A stretch of DNA of 64,000 nt from Epsilonproteobacteria bacterium UBA4036 (GCA_002382325.1 DGAG01000011.1:124001-188000), one strand, 5' to 3'. Shown: positions 1 through 8,462, counted from the stretch's first letter. Translations and numbers: made by a program. Notes: a model not told the origin generated them from the sequence alone.

Positions 1-66
1 TCTTGATAAACTTTTGGCAATGTAAAAACCAAATTTTCCTAATCCTATTACGGCAACGGTTTTCAT
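1..66 (-). CDS. Trk/Ktr potassium uptake NAD-binding subunit (N-terminal fragment)
   Basis: Only the first 22 codons lie in the window; the gene runs off the left edge. The N-terminus reads MKTVAVIGLGKFGFYIAKSL, the first strand and glycine-rich loop (GxGxFG) of a RCK/KTN Rossmann fold, as in TrkA and KtrA, the cytoplasmic subunits that gate Trk/Ktr potassium channels. Its ATG overlaps the TGA of the upstream channel gene (ATGA), so the two are probably translationally coupled. The neighbour being a TrkH/KtrB channel makes the assignment firm despite the short length. Whether it is a two-domain TrkA or a single-domain KtrA cannot be told. Confidence 0.85.
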   Translation of the reverse strand, partial: MKTVAVIGLGKFGFYIAKSLSR

Positions 67-1388
67 ATAATTATCCTTCCTACGGGGTATTTAAAATGTT
101 TTCTTTTTGCTTTTCCTACTAAGATTAAACCAAAAGCAAAAACGCCTAACCTTCCTGCAAGCATCAGAATAATAATAATGCTTTTTCCAAAGGTATCAAA
201 CTGTTGTGAAAAGCTTAATATATCGCCATTTCCTGTTGAAACGCCTACTGTTCCAAATGCAGAAACCACTTCAAAAAGTATTTTAATAAACGGTAAATTT
301 TGTGTTTCAACCAAAATCAAAACTGCCAATAAAACAAAAAATGAGGAACACATAATAATAACCAACGCTTTATTGATGATTTTTTGGTCAATGGTGCGTT
401 TGAAAATACTGGGTTGTTGGTTGCTCTCTTTTAAAATGTAAATGACTGTAATAATTAAAACAGCCACCGTGGTGATTTTCATCCCACCTGCGGTACTTCC
501 TTGCCCTGCTCCAATCATCATAAAAATGGTTGAAAAAAACAAAGAAGAGTCTTTGAGTGCACCAATATCAATGCTATTAAATCCACTGGTTCTAAAATTA
601 ATGGATAAGAAAAAAGCATTTAAAATCTTTTCATACAAGGATAATTCACCAAAGGTTTTAGGGTTGTTCCACTCTATGGATAAAAAAAGGATTATGCCCA
701 AAACAATTAGAATAAATGTGCCATAAAGCATGATACGGGTGTGAATGGTAAAGCGTTTTGAGAATTTTCTGTTTTCATACAGTTCAATTAAAACAAAATA
801 ACCAAGACCTCCAAAAATGACCAATAATGAGATGGTAAGTAACGATATTGCACTGTTGTTGTAGCTCATTAAACTGTCAGTAAATAAAGAAAATCCTGCA
901 TTATTAAAGGCACTGACACTGTGAAATATGCCGTACCACAAGGCATCGAGAAAAGCGTAACGTTCTGAAAATTCATAAGTTAAGATAAGGGCACCCAAAA
1001 ATTCAATGATAAGTACCACCAAAAATATCTTTTTGACAAAAGAACCTACGTGTAAATCGGGCAAATCAAGTGATTGTTTCATAGCTCTTTTTTCATCCAA
1101 ACTTAAACTGTTGCGAATAAACAAAAAAAAGATGATGACTAATGACATATACCCAATTCCGCCAATTTGAATCAAAAGTAAAATAATCAGTTCTCCTAAA
1201 AATGTAAAGTTTTCAGAAGTACTCGTAACAATTAATCCCGTTACACAGGTGGCACTGGCTGCTGTAAATAACGCATCAATAAAGGAAAGGTCTCCTATAT
1301 GACAAAAAGGAAGTGATAAAATTATTGCTCCTATTGTAATGATAATAATATAGCCCAAAAAAATGGATTTGACATATTGGTGTTGCAT
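63..1388 (-). CDS. TrkH/KtrB-family potassium channel subunit
   Basis: An integral-membrane potassium translocation subunit of 441 residues. The four selectivity-filter repeats of the superfamily are visible near residues 47-51 (TCVTG), 162-166 (NNAGF), 266-270 (RTSGF) and 379-383 (GTVGV), each within a membrane-pore-membrane unit. The start at MQHQYVKS is chosen because an AAGG ribosome-binding site lies just upstream and the codon begins one base after the kdpE-like stop; a longer reading frame would overlap that gene. It is the third gene of a regulator-kinase-channel-gating subunit operon. The length of about 440 residues is closer to KtrB than to TrkH of enterobacteria. The cognate RCK subunit follows immediately. 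Confidence 0.93.
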   Translation of the reverse strand: MQHQYVKSIFLGYIIIITIGAIILSLPFCHIGDLSFIDALFTAASATCVTGLIVTSTSENFTFLGELIILLLIQIGGIGYMSLVIIFFLFIRNSLSLDEKRAMKQSLDLPDLHVGSFVKKIFLVVLIIEFLGALILTYEFSERYAFLDALWYGIFHSVSAFNNAGFSLFTDSLMSYNNSAISLLTISLLVIFGGLGYFVLIELYENRKFSKRFTIHTRIMLYGTFILIVLGIILFLSIEWNNPKTFGELSLYEKILNAFFLSINFRTSGFNSIDIGALKDSSLFFSTIFMMIGAGQGSTAGGMKITTVAVLIITVIYILKESNQQPSIFKRTIDQKIINKALVIIMCSSFFVLLAVLILVETQNLPFIKILFEVVSAFGTVGVSTGNGDILSFSQQFDTFGKSIIIILMLAGRLGVFAFGLILVGKAKRKHFKYPVGRIII

Positions 1389-1389
1389 C

Positions 1390-2088
1390 TTAAAAGCCTT
1401 GATTTTTGGTACAAGAAAAACGATACCCAATACCCGATTCTGTTTTAATGTAATTAGGTCGGGTGCTGTTATCTTCTATTTTTTTGCGTAAAGTGTTGAT
1501 GTAGGTGCGTAAATATTGCATCTCATTTTGATATCCTGTACCCCAAACTTCTTTTAAAATCTGTTTGTGAGTAAGCGTTTTATTGGGATGAAGTAAAAAA
1601 TATTTTAAAAGTTCATACTCAATGGGAGTGAGTTTAAGTTTCTCTTTTTTAAAGTAAATATCACGAGTAAGAATATCCAGTTCCAAATCATTGCACACCA
1701 CTTTATCGCACAGACTTTCTTCATTGATATTACGACGCAAGGTGGCTCGAATACGTGCTAAAAGTTCGTTCACAGAAAAAGGTTTGGTGATATAATCATC
1801 TGCTCCCACATCTAGTGCTGCAATAATCTCTTTTTCATCGTGTCTGGCACTTAAGACAATAATAGGGATTTTGGATATTTCTCTGATTTGATGTATAAAC
1901 TCTTTGCCATCACCATCGGGAAGACCCAAATCCACAATCAGTAAAGCAGGATTGTAACCTAAAAAAGTCATCATAGCAGTTTTTTTATTTTCACACGAAA
2001 CATACTCAAAACCATACTCTTTAAAAGTGATTTCTAAGAGTTTTTTAACCGATGGGTCATCTTCAATAATTTGGATAATTTGTTTCAT
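1390..2088 (-). CDS. KdpE-like OmpR-family response regulator
   Basis: A 232-residue DNA-binding response regulator. The receiver domain (about 1-120) has the acidic pair D10/D11, the phospho-acceptor D53 in the IVDLGLPDGDG context, and the TKPF lysine near residue 103. A winged-helix output domain follows (about 130-230; WGTGYQNEMQYLRTYINTLR). In overall sequence it is closest to KdpE, which controls potassium-uptake genes, and it sits directly between a KdpD-like kinase (4-base overlap with its end) and a K+ channel gene. The inferred role is induction of this potassium system under potassium limitation or osmotic stress. No kdpABC genes are in the window. Confidence 0.9.
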   Translation of the reverse strand: MKQIIQIIEDDPSVKKLLEITFKEYGFEYVSCENKKTAMMTFLGYNPALLIVDLGLPDGDGKEFIHQIREISKIPIIVLSARHDEKEIIAALDVGADDYITKPFSVNELLARIRATLRRNINEESLCDKVVCNDLELDILTRDIYFKKEKLKLTPIEYELLKYFLLHPNKTLTHKQILKEVWGTGYQNEMQYLRTYINTLRKKIEDNSTRPNYIKTESGIGYRFSCTKNQGF

Positions 2089-3116
2089 ATTAAGGTTGCC
2101 TTTTTGGTAATGGGTAATTCAATTTCAATAGAAATACCGTTGTTTTTAGGAATAGCTTTTATATCACCATTGTGTAATTTCACGATACTTTTGCAAATGG
2201 CTAAACCAATGCCACTGCCAGAAATATCATTAGTATCTTCAAAGCGATAAAATTTATCAAAAATATTTTTGAGTTTTTTGCTGTCTATTTGGTCACTTTC
2301 ATTGAAAATTTTGATTTTAATAAAAGTATTAAGATTAAGAATTTCTAAGTGTATAACGGTATTATGTTTACAGTATTTAAAAGCATTGTCCAATAAATTA
2401 ATAATCAGTTGTGTCAGAAGAATATTATCGCCCCAGTATAAACCCAATTCATCGATTTTAACTTGAAGCAAATCTTCATTTTGTTTTTGTGGAAATTCAG
2501 CCAAAGCAACTCCTACAATATCTTCAAAATCACACCATTGAAGTTTTAAATCAATATCCCCATTGGTCAATCTGGCACTGTCCAATAAATTGGTAATAAG
2601 TCGTTTCATTCGAATGGAAGCATAATTTATATCTTCCAAAAGATTTTTAATGTTTTCTTGTTTAAGATTTTCATGTGATAAAATCAGATTAATCGTACCA
2701 TGAATGGTAGAAAGTGGTGTTCTTAAATCATGTGAAATAATATGTAAAAGACTCTCTCTGAGTTCATTTTGTTTGGTTTGTGTGTTTAAGTTTTTTGCCT
2801 GAACCGTAATTATCCATCCTACTATGGCAAAAATAATAAAACTCCAAATATACAATTCATTGTGTACAGTGAAACTGTATAAAGGGGGAATGTATAAAAA
2901 ATTAAAGAAAATTACACTCAACAATGTAATAAAAATGGTGGCTTTGATGTTCCCATGGATCGCAACCACAACAACGGGGATAATATGAATTAGCCCGATA
3001 TTAATAATATCCAAATAATCTCTAAACAGATGGCTAATAAGGGTAATACCTGCTAATATACTCAGCGCTTTGAAAATATACGCATAGTGTAAATAAAAGA
3101 GTTGAAGTTTTTTCAT
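2085..3116 (-). CDS. KdpD-like sensor histidine kinase (short form)
   Basis: A 343-residue membrane sensor kinase. The N-terminal third holds several closely spaced membrane segments resembling the DUF4118 transmembrane module of KdpD. The phospho-acceptor histidine follows near residue 129 (IISHDLRTPLS), then the N-box (LIINLLDNAFKYC) and G-box (SGSGIGLAI) of the ATPase domain. The large N-terminal KdpD sensor and UspA domains are absent, so this is a short variant. The start at MKKLQLF is preferred because it lies two bases after the stop of a small upstream ORF, giving translational coupling; a start 57 bases upstream would overlap that ORF almost entirely. Its partner is the adjacent KdpE-like regulator. 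Confidence 0.88.
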   Translation of the reverse strand: MKKLQLFYLHYAYIFKALSILAGITLISHLFRDYLDIINIGLIHIIPVVVVAIHGNIKATIFITLLSVIFFNFLYIPPLYSFTVHNELYIWSFIIFAIVGWIITVQAKNLNTQTKQNELRESLLHIISHDLRTPLSTIHGTINLILSHENLKQENIKNLLEDINYASIRMKRLITNLLDSARLTNGDIDLKLQWCDFEDIVGVALAEFPQKQNEDLLQVKIDELGLYWGDNILLTQLIINLLDNAFKYCKHNTVIHLEILNLNTFIKIKIFNESDQIDSKKLKNIFDKFYRFEDTNDISGSGIGLAICKSIVKLHNGDIKAIPKNNGISIEIELPITKKATLI

Positions 3117-3118
3117 TA

Positions 3119-3199
3119 TTAGGCTTTTGGTAACTTTAGTAATAAAACAAATGTTAAGAAGCTTAATATGCATAGCATAATAATATTGGATACAGACAT
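3119..3199 (-). CDS. 26-residue hydrophobic membrane peptide, KdpF-like
   Basis: A small ORF encoding 26 residues that begins MSVSNIIMLCILSF, continues as one hydrophobic helix of about 20 residues, and ends LLKLPKA before TAA. A good ribosome-binding site (AAAGAG) lies five bases before the ATG, a possible -10 box (TATACT) sits at 3230-3235, and the kinase ATG follows the stop by two bases. KdpF, the 25-30 residue single-helix subunit of the Kdp K+ ATPase, has the same size, an MS start, and a basic residue after the helix. The reading frame and coupling are seen; the KdpF relationship is an inference from size, topology and the KdpD/KdpE neighbours. Confidence 0.6.
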   Translation of the reverse strand: MSVSNIIMLCILSFLTFVLLLKLPKA

Positions 3200-3229
3200 T
3201 ATTTTCTCTTTATGATTTGAATTAGAGTC

Positions 3230-3235
3230 AGTATA
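3230..3235 (-). promoter_or_regulatory. Candidate -10 box of the potassium operon
   Basis: TATACT on the minus strand, about 30 bases upstream of the small membrane peptide ATG, in an AT-rich gap of about 100 bases that contains no other reading frame of note. No convincing -35 hexamer is seen at 16-18 bp, which is common in Campylobacterota promoters. Confidence 0.35.
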
Positions 3236-3303
3236 ATTCAAAAAACATCAATATGGTATTAATAAAATATTGTGTTATATAAAAATATTATCAAGATAAT
3301 GAC

Positions 3304-4419
3304 TTAAATCAGTGTTAATACCGTCATCTCACTGCTCGCACCCAATCTCATGGGTGGTCCCCAAAATCCTGTGCCTTTATTGACATAAATTTGTGTTGAC
3401 TCATTGTGTTGGTGCAGACCTTTTACATAGGGTTGTTGCAGTTTGACCAATACATTAAAAGGAACAAGTTGTCCTCCATGGGTGTGACCACTTAAAACCA
3501 AATCCACATCAGAAGGGACTTCTTCTATAAATTTAGGTTGATGAGCTAAAAGAATTGTAGGGGAGTCTTTTTTTGTTTGTTCTAAGGCTTTTTTGATGTT
3601 GGGTTCAAACGCCTTAATACGGTATCCGAAAATATCATACACACCGGCTAAGTTAAAGCCTTCATTGTCGTTGCCAATATAGTGGCTTTCATTGTGTAAA
3701 ACGTTGATGCCTATGTATGTAAGATAATCAAGTAAAACGGTGATATTGTGAAAATACTCGTGATTGCCCACGATAAAAAAAGTGCCATAGGTACTTTTAA
3801 GATTTTGCAGTTCATCTACGGCTTCTTTGGCGTATTTAATATCCGTATCGATTAAATCACCTGTTATGACAACTACATCACACGAAATGTCATTGACTTT
3901 TTTAACCAGTGAAGCCATAAATGTTTTGTCAATAAGTCCCCCAATGTGAATGTCGCTTAGTTGTACGAGAGTGTAACTCTTTTTTAGATTTTTTAATTTG
4001 ACAGTTACGTTTTGGGTTTCAATGTGTTTGGCGTTGTATAAGGCTTTGGCATTAATACCACTTGCCAATGCTAAAGCACTAAAATCCAATGACTTTTTAA
4101 AAAACTCTCTTCTTCCGTTCTCTTTTGAAGTGATACGAATAAGATAATTAAACAGTTCATAAATTACCGTAGTGGTAAATAAAAGAAAAATGACACCAAT
4201 GGGAATACTGAATAAAAAATAGATGAAATTGGGTACAACGGGATAGTATCTAAAGAGCATATATCCCAATACTCCCAATAAGTTAAAACTCAAGAAAATA
4301 TTAAATGCCCGTTTGTAAATGGGTTTAAAGTGTAACTTATTGACCAAACGCTTAGAAATAAAAAGCGTTAATAGGGTAAAAACCAATAAAAAGAGTGTGG
4401 CAAAAAGTAAAAATCTCAT
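3304..4419 (-). CDS. Membrane-anchored metallophosphoesterase (YaeI/YkuE-like)
   Basis: A 371-residue protein with about three or four N-terminal membrane segments (residues 1-95) and a calcineurin-like phosphoesterase domain (about 145-371). The full set of metal-binding motifs is present in order: LSDIHIGG (DxH), GDLIDTD, GNHEYF, LAHQPKF and SGHTHGG. This layout matches the YaeI/YkuE family; some members act on membrane lipids such as UDP-2,3-diacylglucosamine or phosphodiester lipids, but the substrate here is unknown. It is transcribed alone and diverges from the chemoreceptor gene that follows. The ATG is the first in frame. Confidence 0.88.
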   Translation of the reverse strand: MRFLLFATLFLLVFTLLTLFISKRLVNKLHFKPIYKRAFNIFLSFNLLGVLGYMLFRYYPVVPNFIYFLFSIPIGVIFLLFTTTVIYELFNYLIRITSKENGRREFFKKSLDFSALALASGINAKALYNAKHIETQNVTVKLKNLKKSYTLVQLSDIHIGGLIDKTFMASLVKKVNDISCDVVVITGDLIDTDIKYAKEAVDELQNLKSTYGTFFIVGNHEYFHNITVLLDYLTYIGINVLHNESHYIGNDNEGFNLAGVYDIFGYRIKAFEPNIKKALEQTKKDSPTILLAHQPKFIEEVPSDVDLVLSGHTHGGQLVPFNVLVKLQQPYVKGLHQHNESTQIYVNKGTGFWGPPMRLGASSEMTVLTLI

Positions 4420-4522
4420 AAGCTATTATATAATAATTTATTAATTTATAACTAAAATGAAAGCGTAAGATTGTTGAAGATATAATGCGTGACACAAAGT
4501 GACAAAAAACAAGGAGTAAGTT

Positions 4523-7069
4523 TTGACTAACATGACCATTTCAAAAAAGTTTACATTGATTTCTTTATCTGTAACATTTGTAGCGATGGCCATAGGCTAT
4601 TTCGTATTGAACAGTTATAAGAAAACATTAGTACAAGATGTCTATACCAACATTACCACCAATTTACAAGAGTTGGCAAAAGACAGAATCCAAGCAAAGT
4701 TTGATGTAGGAGTTTCCAACGCCATTTCAATTGCCAATGACCATGACATCAAACGAGCATTGAAAGATAACAACCGAGAGTTGGCGATAAATGCGTTGGC
4801 AAATCTTTCAAAAAGTATGAAAGAGAATACCCCTTTTCAAAATATCAAAGTACACGTACATACCAAAGACAATAAATCGTTTTTAAGAAGTTGGATGCCT
4901 CAAAAATATGGGGATGATTTAAGTTCATTTCGAGCCAGTATTGTTGAAGTTAATGCCACAAAAAAAGCGATTAATACGTTTGAAAGTGGAGTAGCTGGGT
5001 TAAGTATCCGTTCCGTTGTTCCTATTTTTGGGGATGATGGAGAACATTTAGGTTCTTTAGAGTTTATGCAAGGCATTAACTCGGTTGTCAAAGAGTTTGA
5101 AAAAAATCAAGATGGTTTTTTACTGTTAATGCACCAATCCCTTGCAATTGGCAAAGTGGATGAAAAGTTGCTTTTAAAAGAGTATATTGTTTCCCAAAAA
5201 GCCTTTAATGAACCGTTTATGAAAGCGGTTAAAACGATTGATTTTAAAAGTTTAACTCAAAAAGGGGTTATCAGCACTGAAGATTATACGTACACTTTTG
5301 TACAGATTAAAGATTTTCAAGACAAAGAGTTAGGGATTGCCATTGTTGCTCGTCCGCATGAAATTGTCTATTTGGCGATTGATAAAGCGACCAATTTGAT
5401 TTTTATTGCCTTGAGTCTTTTGACCTGTTCTTTGATTGTTATTTTTATTATCTCGTTGATTAATATGAAAACCAATATTATTCGACCCATTAAGCACCTA
5501 AAAGAAGCCATCAACAGCGTAAAAGAGAGTCGAACGAAATCCTCGTATATAGAAGTTGAAAATAACGATGAAATAGGCGATGTGGTTAAAAGCTTCAATG
5601 AATACTTAGCTTCTATTAAAAAAGGAATGGAAAAAGACAAAGATGTTATCGATGAGGCTCGAGTGGTTATTGAAAAAGTCAATGTGGGATTGTTTAATGA
5701 TACCATTAAAAAAGAGGCGAGTTCTAAAGAAGTGGCGTCTTTAATTACAGTAATTAATCATATGATTACCACCATGAGTCAAAACTTGTTGCTACTTTCT
5801 CAAACCTTAGTGGAACTTTCTCATGCCAAATACGATAAAGCCATTCCAAGTGTTGAAGGAAGTACGGGGCTTATTGCCTCATTGTTTAATGGAATTAAAG
5901 TAACACAATCAACGATGTCAGAAGTTATGGCGTTAATTGACAGTTCAAATACAAAGTTGGAATACAGTTCACAAGAGTTATCCAATGCCTCTAAAAAACT
6001 GAGTGAATCTTCAAATTTACAAGCCGTATCACTAGAAGAGACAGCTGCTGCCATTGAAGAGATTGCCTCAACGATTAAACAAAGCAGTGCCAATGCTCAA
6101 AAAATGACAACACACGCACACAGTGTAACTAAAGCCAATGAAGTGGGGAAAAATTTGGCGCATCAAACTGTACAGGCTATGGATGAGTTAAGCAGTGAAG
6201 TTAATTCTATTTTAGAAGCCATTACGGTTATTGATCAAATTGCATTTCAAACGAATATTTTGTCACTTAATGCTGCTGTTGAAGCTGCTACGGCAGGAGA
6301 AGCAGGAAAAGGCTTTGCAGTTGTTGCAGCAGAAGTGCGAAACCTCGCAACTCGAAGTGCGGATGCGGCTAAAGAGATTAAAGCCATTGTTGAAAGCGCG
6401 ACACAAAAAGCCAATATGAGTAAAGAAGTGACCGATAAAATGTTGCAAGGGTACAATGCGTTGGATGATAACATCAATCAAACCATTGGGCTTATTGAAG
6501 AAGTTGCCAATGCGACCAAAGAGCAACAAAATGCGATTGTTCAAATCAATGATACGGTGAACTCGTTGGATAAAGCCACACAAGAGAATGCCTCTTTGGC
6601 TTCAAATATCAGTGTAATGGCACAAAATACGCAAGAACTCGTAGAACAACTCAAAAATGCGGTGAGCAATACCACATACAATGAAATGTCCAAAAAACGT
6701 ATTTGTGACCCTGCTTTGATTTTTACGGCGAATAAATTAAAGTCTGACCACATAGTTTTTAAAGATAACAATTTCAATAATTGTGGAGTAGGGAAAAACT
6801 TTACGGTAAAAACTCACAATGAATGTGATTTGGGAAAATGGATAAATGCACACAAAAATGAAAAATTTGCACAAACTCAAGCGTGGAATGAGCTGTTAAA
6901 AGTGCATGAAGATGTTCATGCAAAAGTACAAAAAACCGTTGATTTGTATGCCGTGGGTGCCAGCAATGAAGAGATATTTACGTACACTAAGGATGTTGAA
7001 CAAAGCGCCACTAAAGTCTTTACGTTACTGGATAAACTTCGAGAAATAAATTGTGAAAATAAGGGTTAA
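4523..7069 (+). CDS. Methyl-accepting chemotaxis protein with C-terminal CZB zinc-binding domain
   Basis: An 848-residue chemoreceptor. It has an N-terminal membrane helix (about 9-30), a long extracytoplasmic sensor resembling dCache_3 (about 31-285, with a KYGDDLSSFR-type motif), a second helix (about 288-312), a HAMP domain, and a signalling domain whose conserved tip (IDQIAFQTNILSLNAAVEAA) is intact. The C-terminal CZB domain carries the likely zinc ligands H743, C768 (ECDLGKW), H795 and H799. CZB domains in other chemoreceptors sense zinc or oxidants. The start is TTG, with AAGGAG six bases upstream; the nearby ATG at 4532 is too far from that site. No chemotaxis kinase genes are adjacent. 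Confidence 0.93.
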   Translation: MTNMTISKKFTLISLSVTFVAMAIGYFVLNSYKKTLVQDVYTNITTNLQELAKDRIQAKFDVGVSNAISIANDHDIKRALKDNNRELAINALANLSKSMKENTPFQNIKVHVHTKDNKSFLRSWMPQKYGDDLSSFRASIVEVNATKKAINTFESGVAGLSIRSVVPIFGDDGEHLGSLEFMQGINSVVKEFEKNQDGFLLLMHQSLAIGKVDEKLLLKEYIVSQKAFNEPFMKAVKTIDFKSLTQKGVISTEDYTYTFVQIKDFQDKELGIAIVARPHEIVYLAIDKATNLIFIALSLLTCSLIVIFIISLINMKTNIIRPIKHLKEAINSVKESRTKSSYIEVENNDEIGDVVKSFNEYLASIKKGMEKDKDVIDEARVVIEKVNVGLFNDTIKKEASSKEVASLITVINHMITTMSQNLLLLSQTLVELSHAKYDKAIPSVEGSTGLIASLFNGIKVTQSTMSEVMALIDSSNTKLEYSSQELSNASKKLSESSNLQAVSLEETAAAIEEIASTIKQSSANAQKMTTHAHSVTKANEVGKNLAHQTVQAMDELSSEVNSILEAITVIDQIAFQTNILSLNAAVEAATAGEAGKGFAVVAAEVRNLATRSADAAKEIKAIVESATQKANMSKEVTDKMLQGYNALDDNINQTIGLIEEVANATKEQQNAIVQINDTVNSLDKATQENASLASNISVMAQNTQELVEQLKNAVSNTTYNEMSKKRICDPALIFTANKLKSDHIVFKDNNFNNCGVGKNFTVKTHNECDLGKWINAHKNEKFAQTQAWNELLKVHEDVHAKVQKTVDLYAVGASNEEIFTYTKDVEQSATKVFTLLDKLREINCENKG

Positions 7070-7123
7070 GGGCATTTGTATTTATGATACAATAACAATG
7101 AAACTATTTTAGAAAGGATTGGT

Positions 7124-7417
7124 ATGAAAAAGTTTAAGATGACGGCATTATTATTTGCAGCTATGTTGTTTATGGGTGCAAGCAGTTTAAGTGCAGCAGA
7201 TACAAAATGTGGAGCCGGTAAATGTGGTGAAGCTAAAAAAGAAGTTCCTGCCATGAAGTGCGGTGCGGGTAAATGTGGTACACCAAAAGCTGCTCCTGCT
7301 TCAAAATGTGGTGCGAGTAAATGTGGAGATGCCAAAAAAGAGATGCCAGCATCAAAATGCGGTGGTGATAAAAAAGAGATGCCAAAAGCTTCAGGTAAAT
7401 GTGGAGCAGGAAAATAA
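7124..7417 (+). CDS. Secreted Cys-rich KCG-repeat peptide, HvfA/bufferin-like
   Basis: A 97-residue protein with a clear Sec signal peptide (MKKFKMTALLFAAMLFMGAS, cleavage near SLSA/AD). The mature part has eight cysteines, every one in a KCG triplet, three of them in paired AGKCG-type units, separated by Ala/Lys/Pro-rich linkers. This resembles HvfA and the bufferins, copper-binding peptides whose EGKCG cysteines are converted to oxazolone/thioamide or thiooxazole groups by a DUF692 (MNIO) enzyme with a partner protein. Neither maturase is in this window. A DoxX gene follows after a strong terminator; DoxX proteins are frequent partners of such peptides. Periplasmic copper binding is inferred. 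The start has AAAGGA seven bases upstream. Confidence 0.7.
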   Translation: MKKFKMTALLFAAMLFMGASSLSAADTKCGAGKCGEAKKEVPAMKCGAGKCGTPKAAPASKCGASKCGDAKKEMPASKCGGDKKEMPKASGKCGAGK

Positions 7418-7424
7418 AACGTAC

Positions 7425-7456
7425 ATACGAAGAGAATCTCTCTTCGTATCTCTTTT
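7425..7456 (+). terminator. Rho-independent terminator after the KCG-repeat gene
   Basis: An 11-bp perfect stem (ATACGAAGAGA at 7425-7435 with TCTCTTCGTAT at 7439-7449), a three-base loop, then CTCTTTT. It should end the transcript of the Cys-rich peptide gene before the DoxX gene, or attenuate read-through into it. Confidence 0.75.
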
Positions 7457-7483
7457 AAAATCATGTTACTCTTTGTGTCTTAA

Positions 7484-7511
7484 TTAACTCACCTTTTAAA
7501 TATGGTATGAT
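7484..7511 (+). promoter_or_regulatory. Candidate promoter of the DoxX-GMC operon
   Basis: TTAACT at 7484-7489 and TATGAT at 7506-7511, spaced by 16 bp, lie downstream of the terminator and upstream of the DoxX start. The gene has a strong AAGGAGG-type ribosome-binding site (7522-7530). Confidence 0.4.
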
Positions 7512-7535
7512 TGAGAATTAAATAAGGAGGATATC

Positions 7536-7976
7536 ATGGAACTCAAACAAATCTATTTTATGTTTTCATCTGTTGCTGAATATTTCAAATCACTCTCTTT
7601 GTTCTTTGCCCGATTGGTTGTCGCGTATGGTTTTTATGAACCGGCTATAAATAAATGGAGCGATATCAACTCCGTTTCACAATGGTTTGGAACCTTAGGA
7701 ATCCCTTTTCCTACACTCAATGCGTATATGGCAGCCACAACTGAGATTGTGGGTGTGGTACTTTTAACATTAGGGTTATTTACGCGAATTATTTCCATAC
7801 CTTTAATGGTGGTTATGGTTGTTGCCATTACGACGGTACATTTAGGCAATGGATTTAGTGCAGGAGATAATGGATTTGAAATTCCTTTATATTATCTGCT
7901 GTTTTTATTGATTTTCTTCTCTTTCGGAGCAGGAAGATTCAGTTTAGACAGAAAACTTTTTGGTGAAAAAAATTAA
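7536..7976 (+). CDS. DoxX-family membrane protein
   Basis: A 146-residue protein with four predicted membrane helices, typical of the DoxX/DoxD family (FFARLVVAYGFYEPAINKW, then GIPFPTLNAYMAATTEIVGV). DoxX proteins are small membrane subunits linked to quinone-coupled redox steps, and one subgroup (HvfX) accompanies copper-binding modified peptides. It is followed after three bases by a gluconate-dehydrogenase subunit-3-like gene and then a GMC flavoprotein, so it may anchor or accept electrons for that enzyme. The Cys-rich peptide gene lies just upstream, beyond a terminator. Which partner it serves is open; both readings are inference. Confidence 0.85.
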   Translation: MELKQIYFMFSSVAEYFKSLSLFFARLVVAYGFYEPAINKWSDINSVSQWFGTLGIPFPTLNAYMAATTEIVGVVLLTLGLFTRIISIPLMVVMVVAITTVHLGNGFSAGDNGFEIPLYYLLFLLIFFSFGAGRFSLDRKLFGEKN

Positions 7977-7979
7977 ATA

Positions 7980-8462
7980 ATGACCCGAAGAGTTTTTGTA
8001 AAAAACAGCTTCTTAACCGTTGCATTGTTAGTGTTTTCAAAAGGAAAACTCTTTGCAACGGTCACTCCTTTGCAAACCATTGCTTTGTTGCAAGAAGATT
8101 TATTGCCTTTAGTTAAGCAATTACAGTCCAACAGTGCGTTGTATGTACTTAAAATACTTAATCACTCTAAGATATCCAATGCCGACAAACAATTTATTCG
8201 CAATGGGGTAAAGTGGCTTAATGAAGAAGCCATTACTCTTTATGGCAACACCTATACCAAACTCTCTTACGAACAACGTCAAACACTTCTTCAAACTATT
8301 TCACAAACGCGTTGGGGCAATAGTTTTATGTATGCAATGTTAGCTTACAGCATGGAATCCATTTTGGGTGATCCTATTTATGAGATTAATACCGACCAAA
8401 AAGGGTGGAAATGGTTGGAGCATGAAACGGGCTATCCCAGACCTCAAAAGGCTTTTTTATGA
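7980..8462 (+). CDS. Gluconate 2-dehydrogenase subunit 3-like protein
   Basis: A 160-residue protein with a twin-arginine-like N-terminus (MTRRVFVKNSFLTVALLVF) and a helical domain ending in GWKWLEHETGYPRP, the C-terminal signature of the gluconate 2-dehydrogenase subunit 3 family. In known enzymes this small subunit accompanies a GMC flavoprotein and helps its Tat export and assembly at the periplasmic membrane face. It sits between DoxX (three-base gap) and a GMC oxidoreductase whose ATG overlaps its stop (ATGA), as expected for a complex. The third subunit in known enzymes, a multihaem cytochrome c, is missing here. Confidence 0.8.
   Translation: MTRRVFVKNSFLTVALLVFSKGKLFATVTPLQTIALLQEDLLPLVKQLQSNSALYVLKILNHSKISNADKQFIRNGVKWLNEEAITLYGNTYTKLSYEQRQTLLQTISQTRWGNSFMYAMLAYSMESILGDPIYEINTDQKGWKWLEHETGYPRPQKAFL

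Noticed and set aside
6230..6400. Strong nucleotide similarity, in inverted orientation, to 28790-28950, as if a repeat element were present
   Set aside because: Both stretches encode the highly conserved tip of chemoreceptor signalling domains; homology explains the match.
6231..6583. Open frames on both strands inside the CZB chemoreceptor gene
   Set aside because: They overlap the conserved signalling domain of a long, well-supported gene, have no ribosome-binding sites and no recognisable products.
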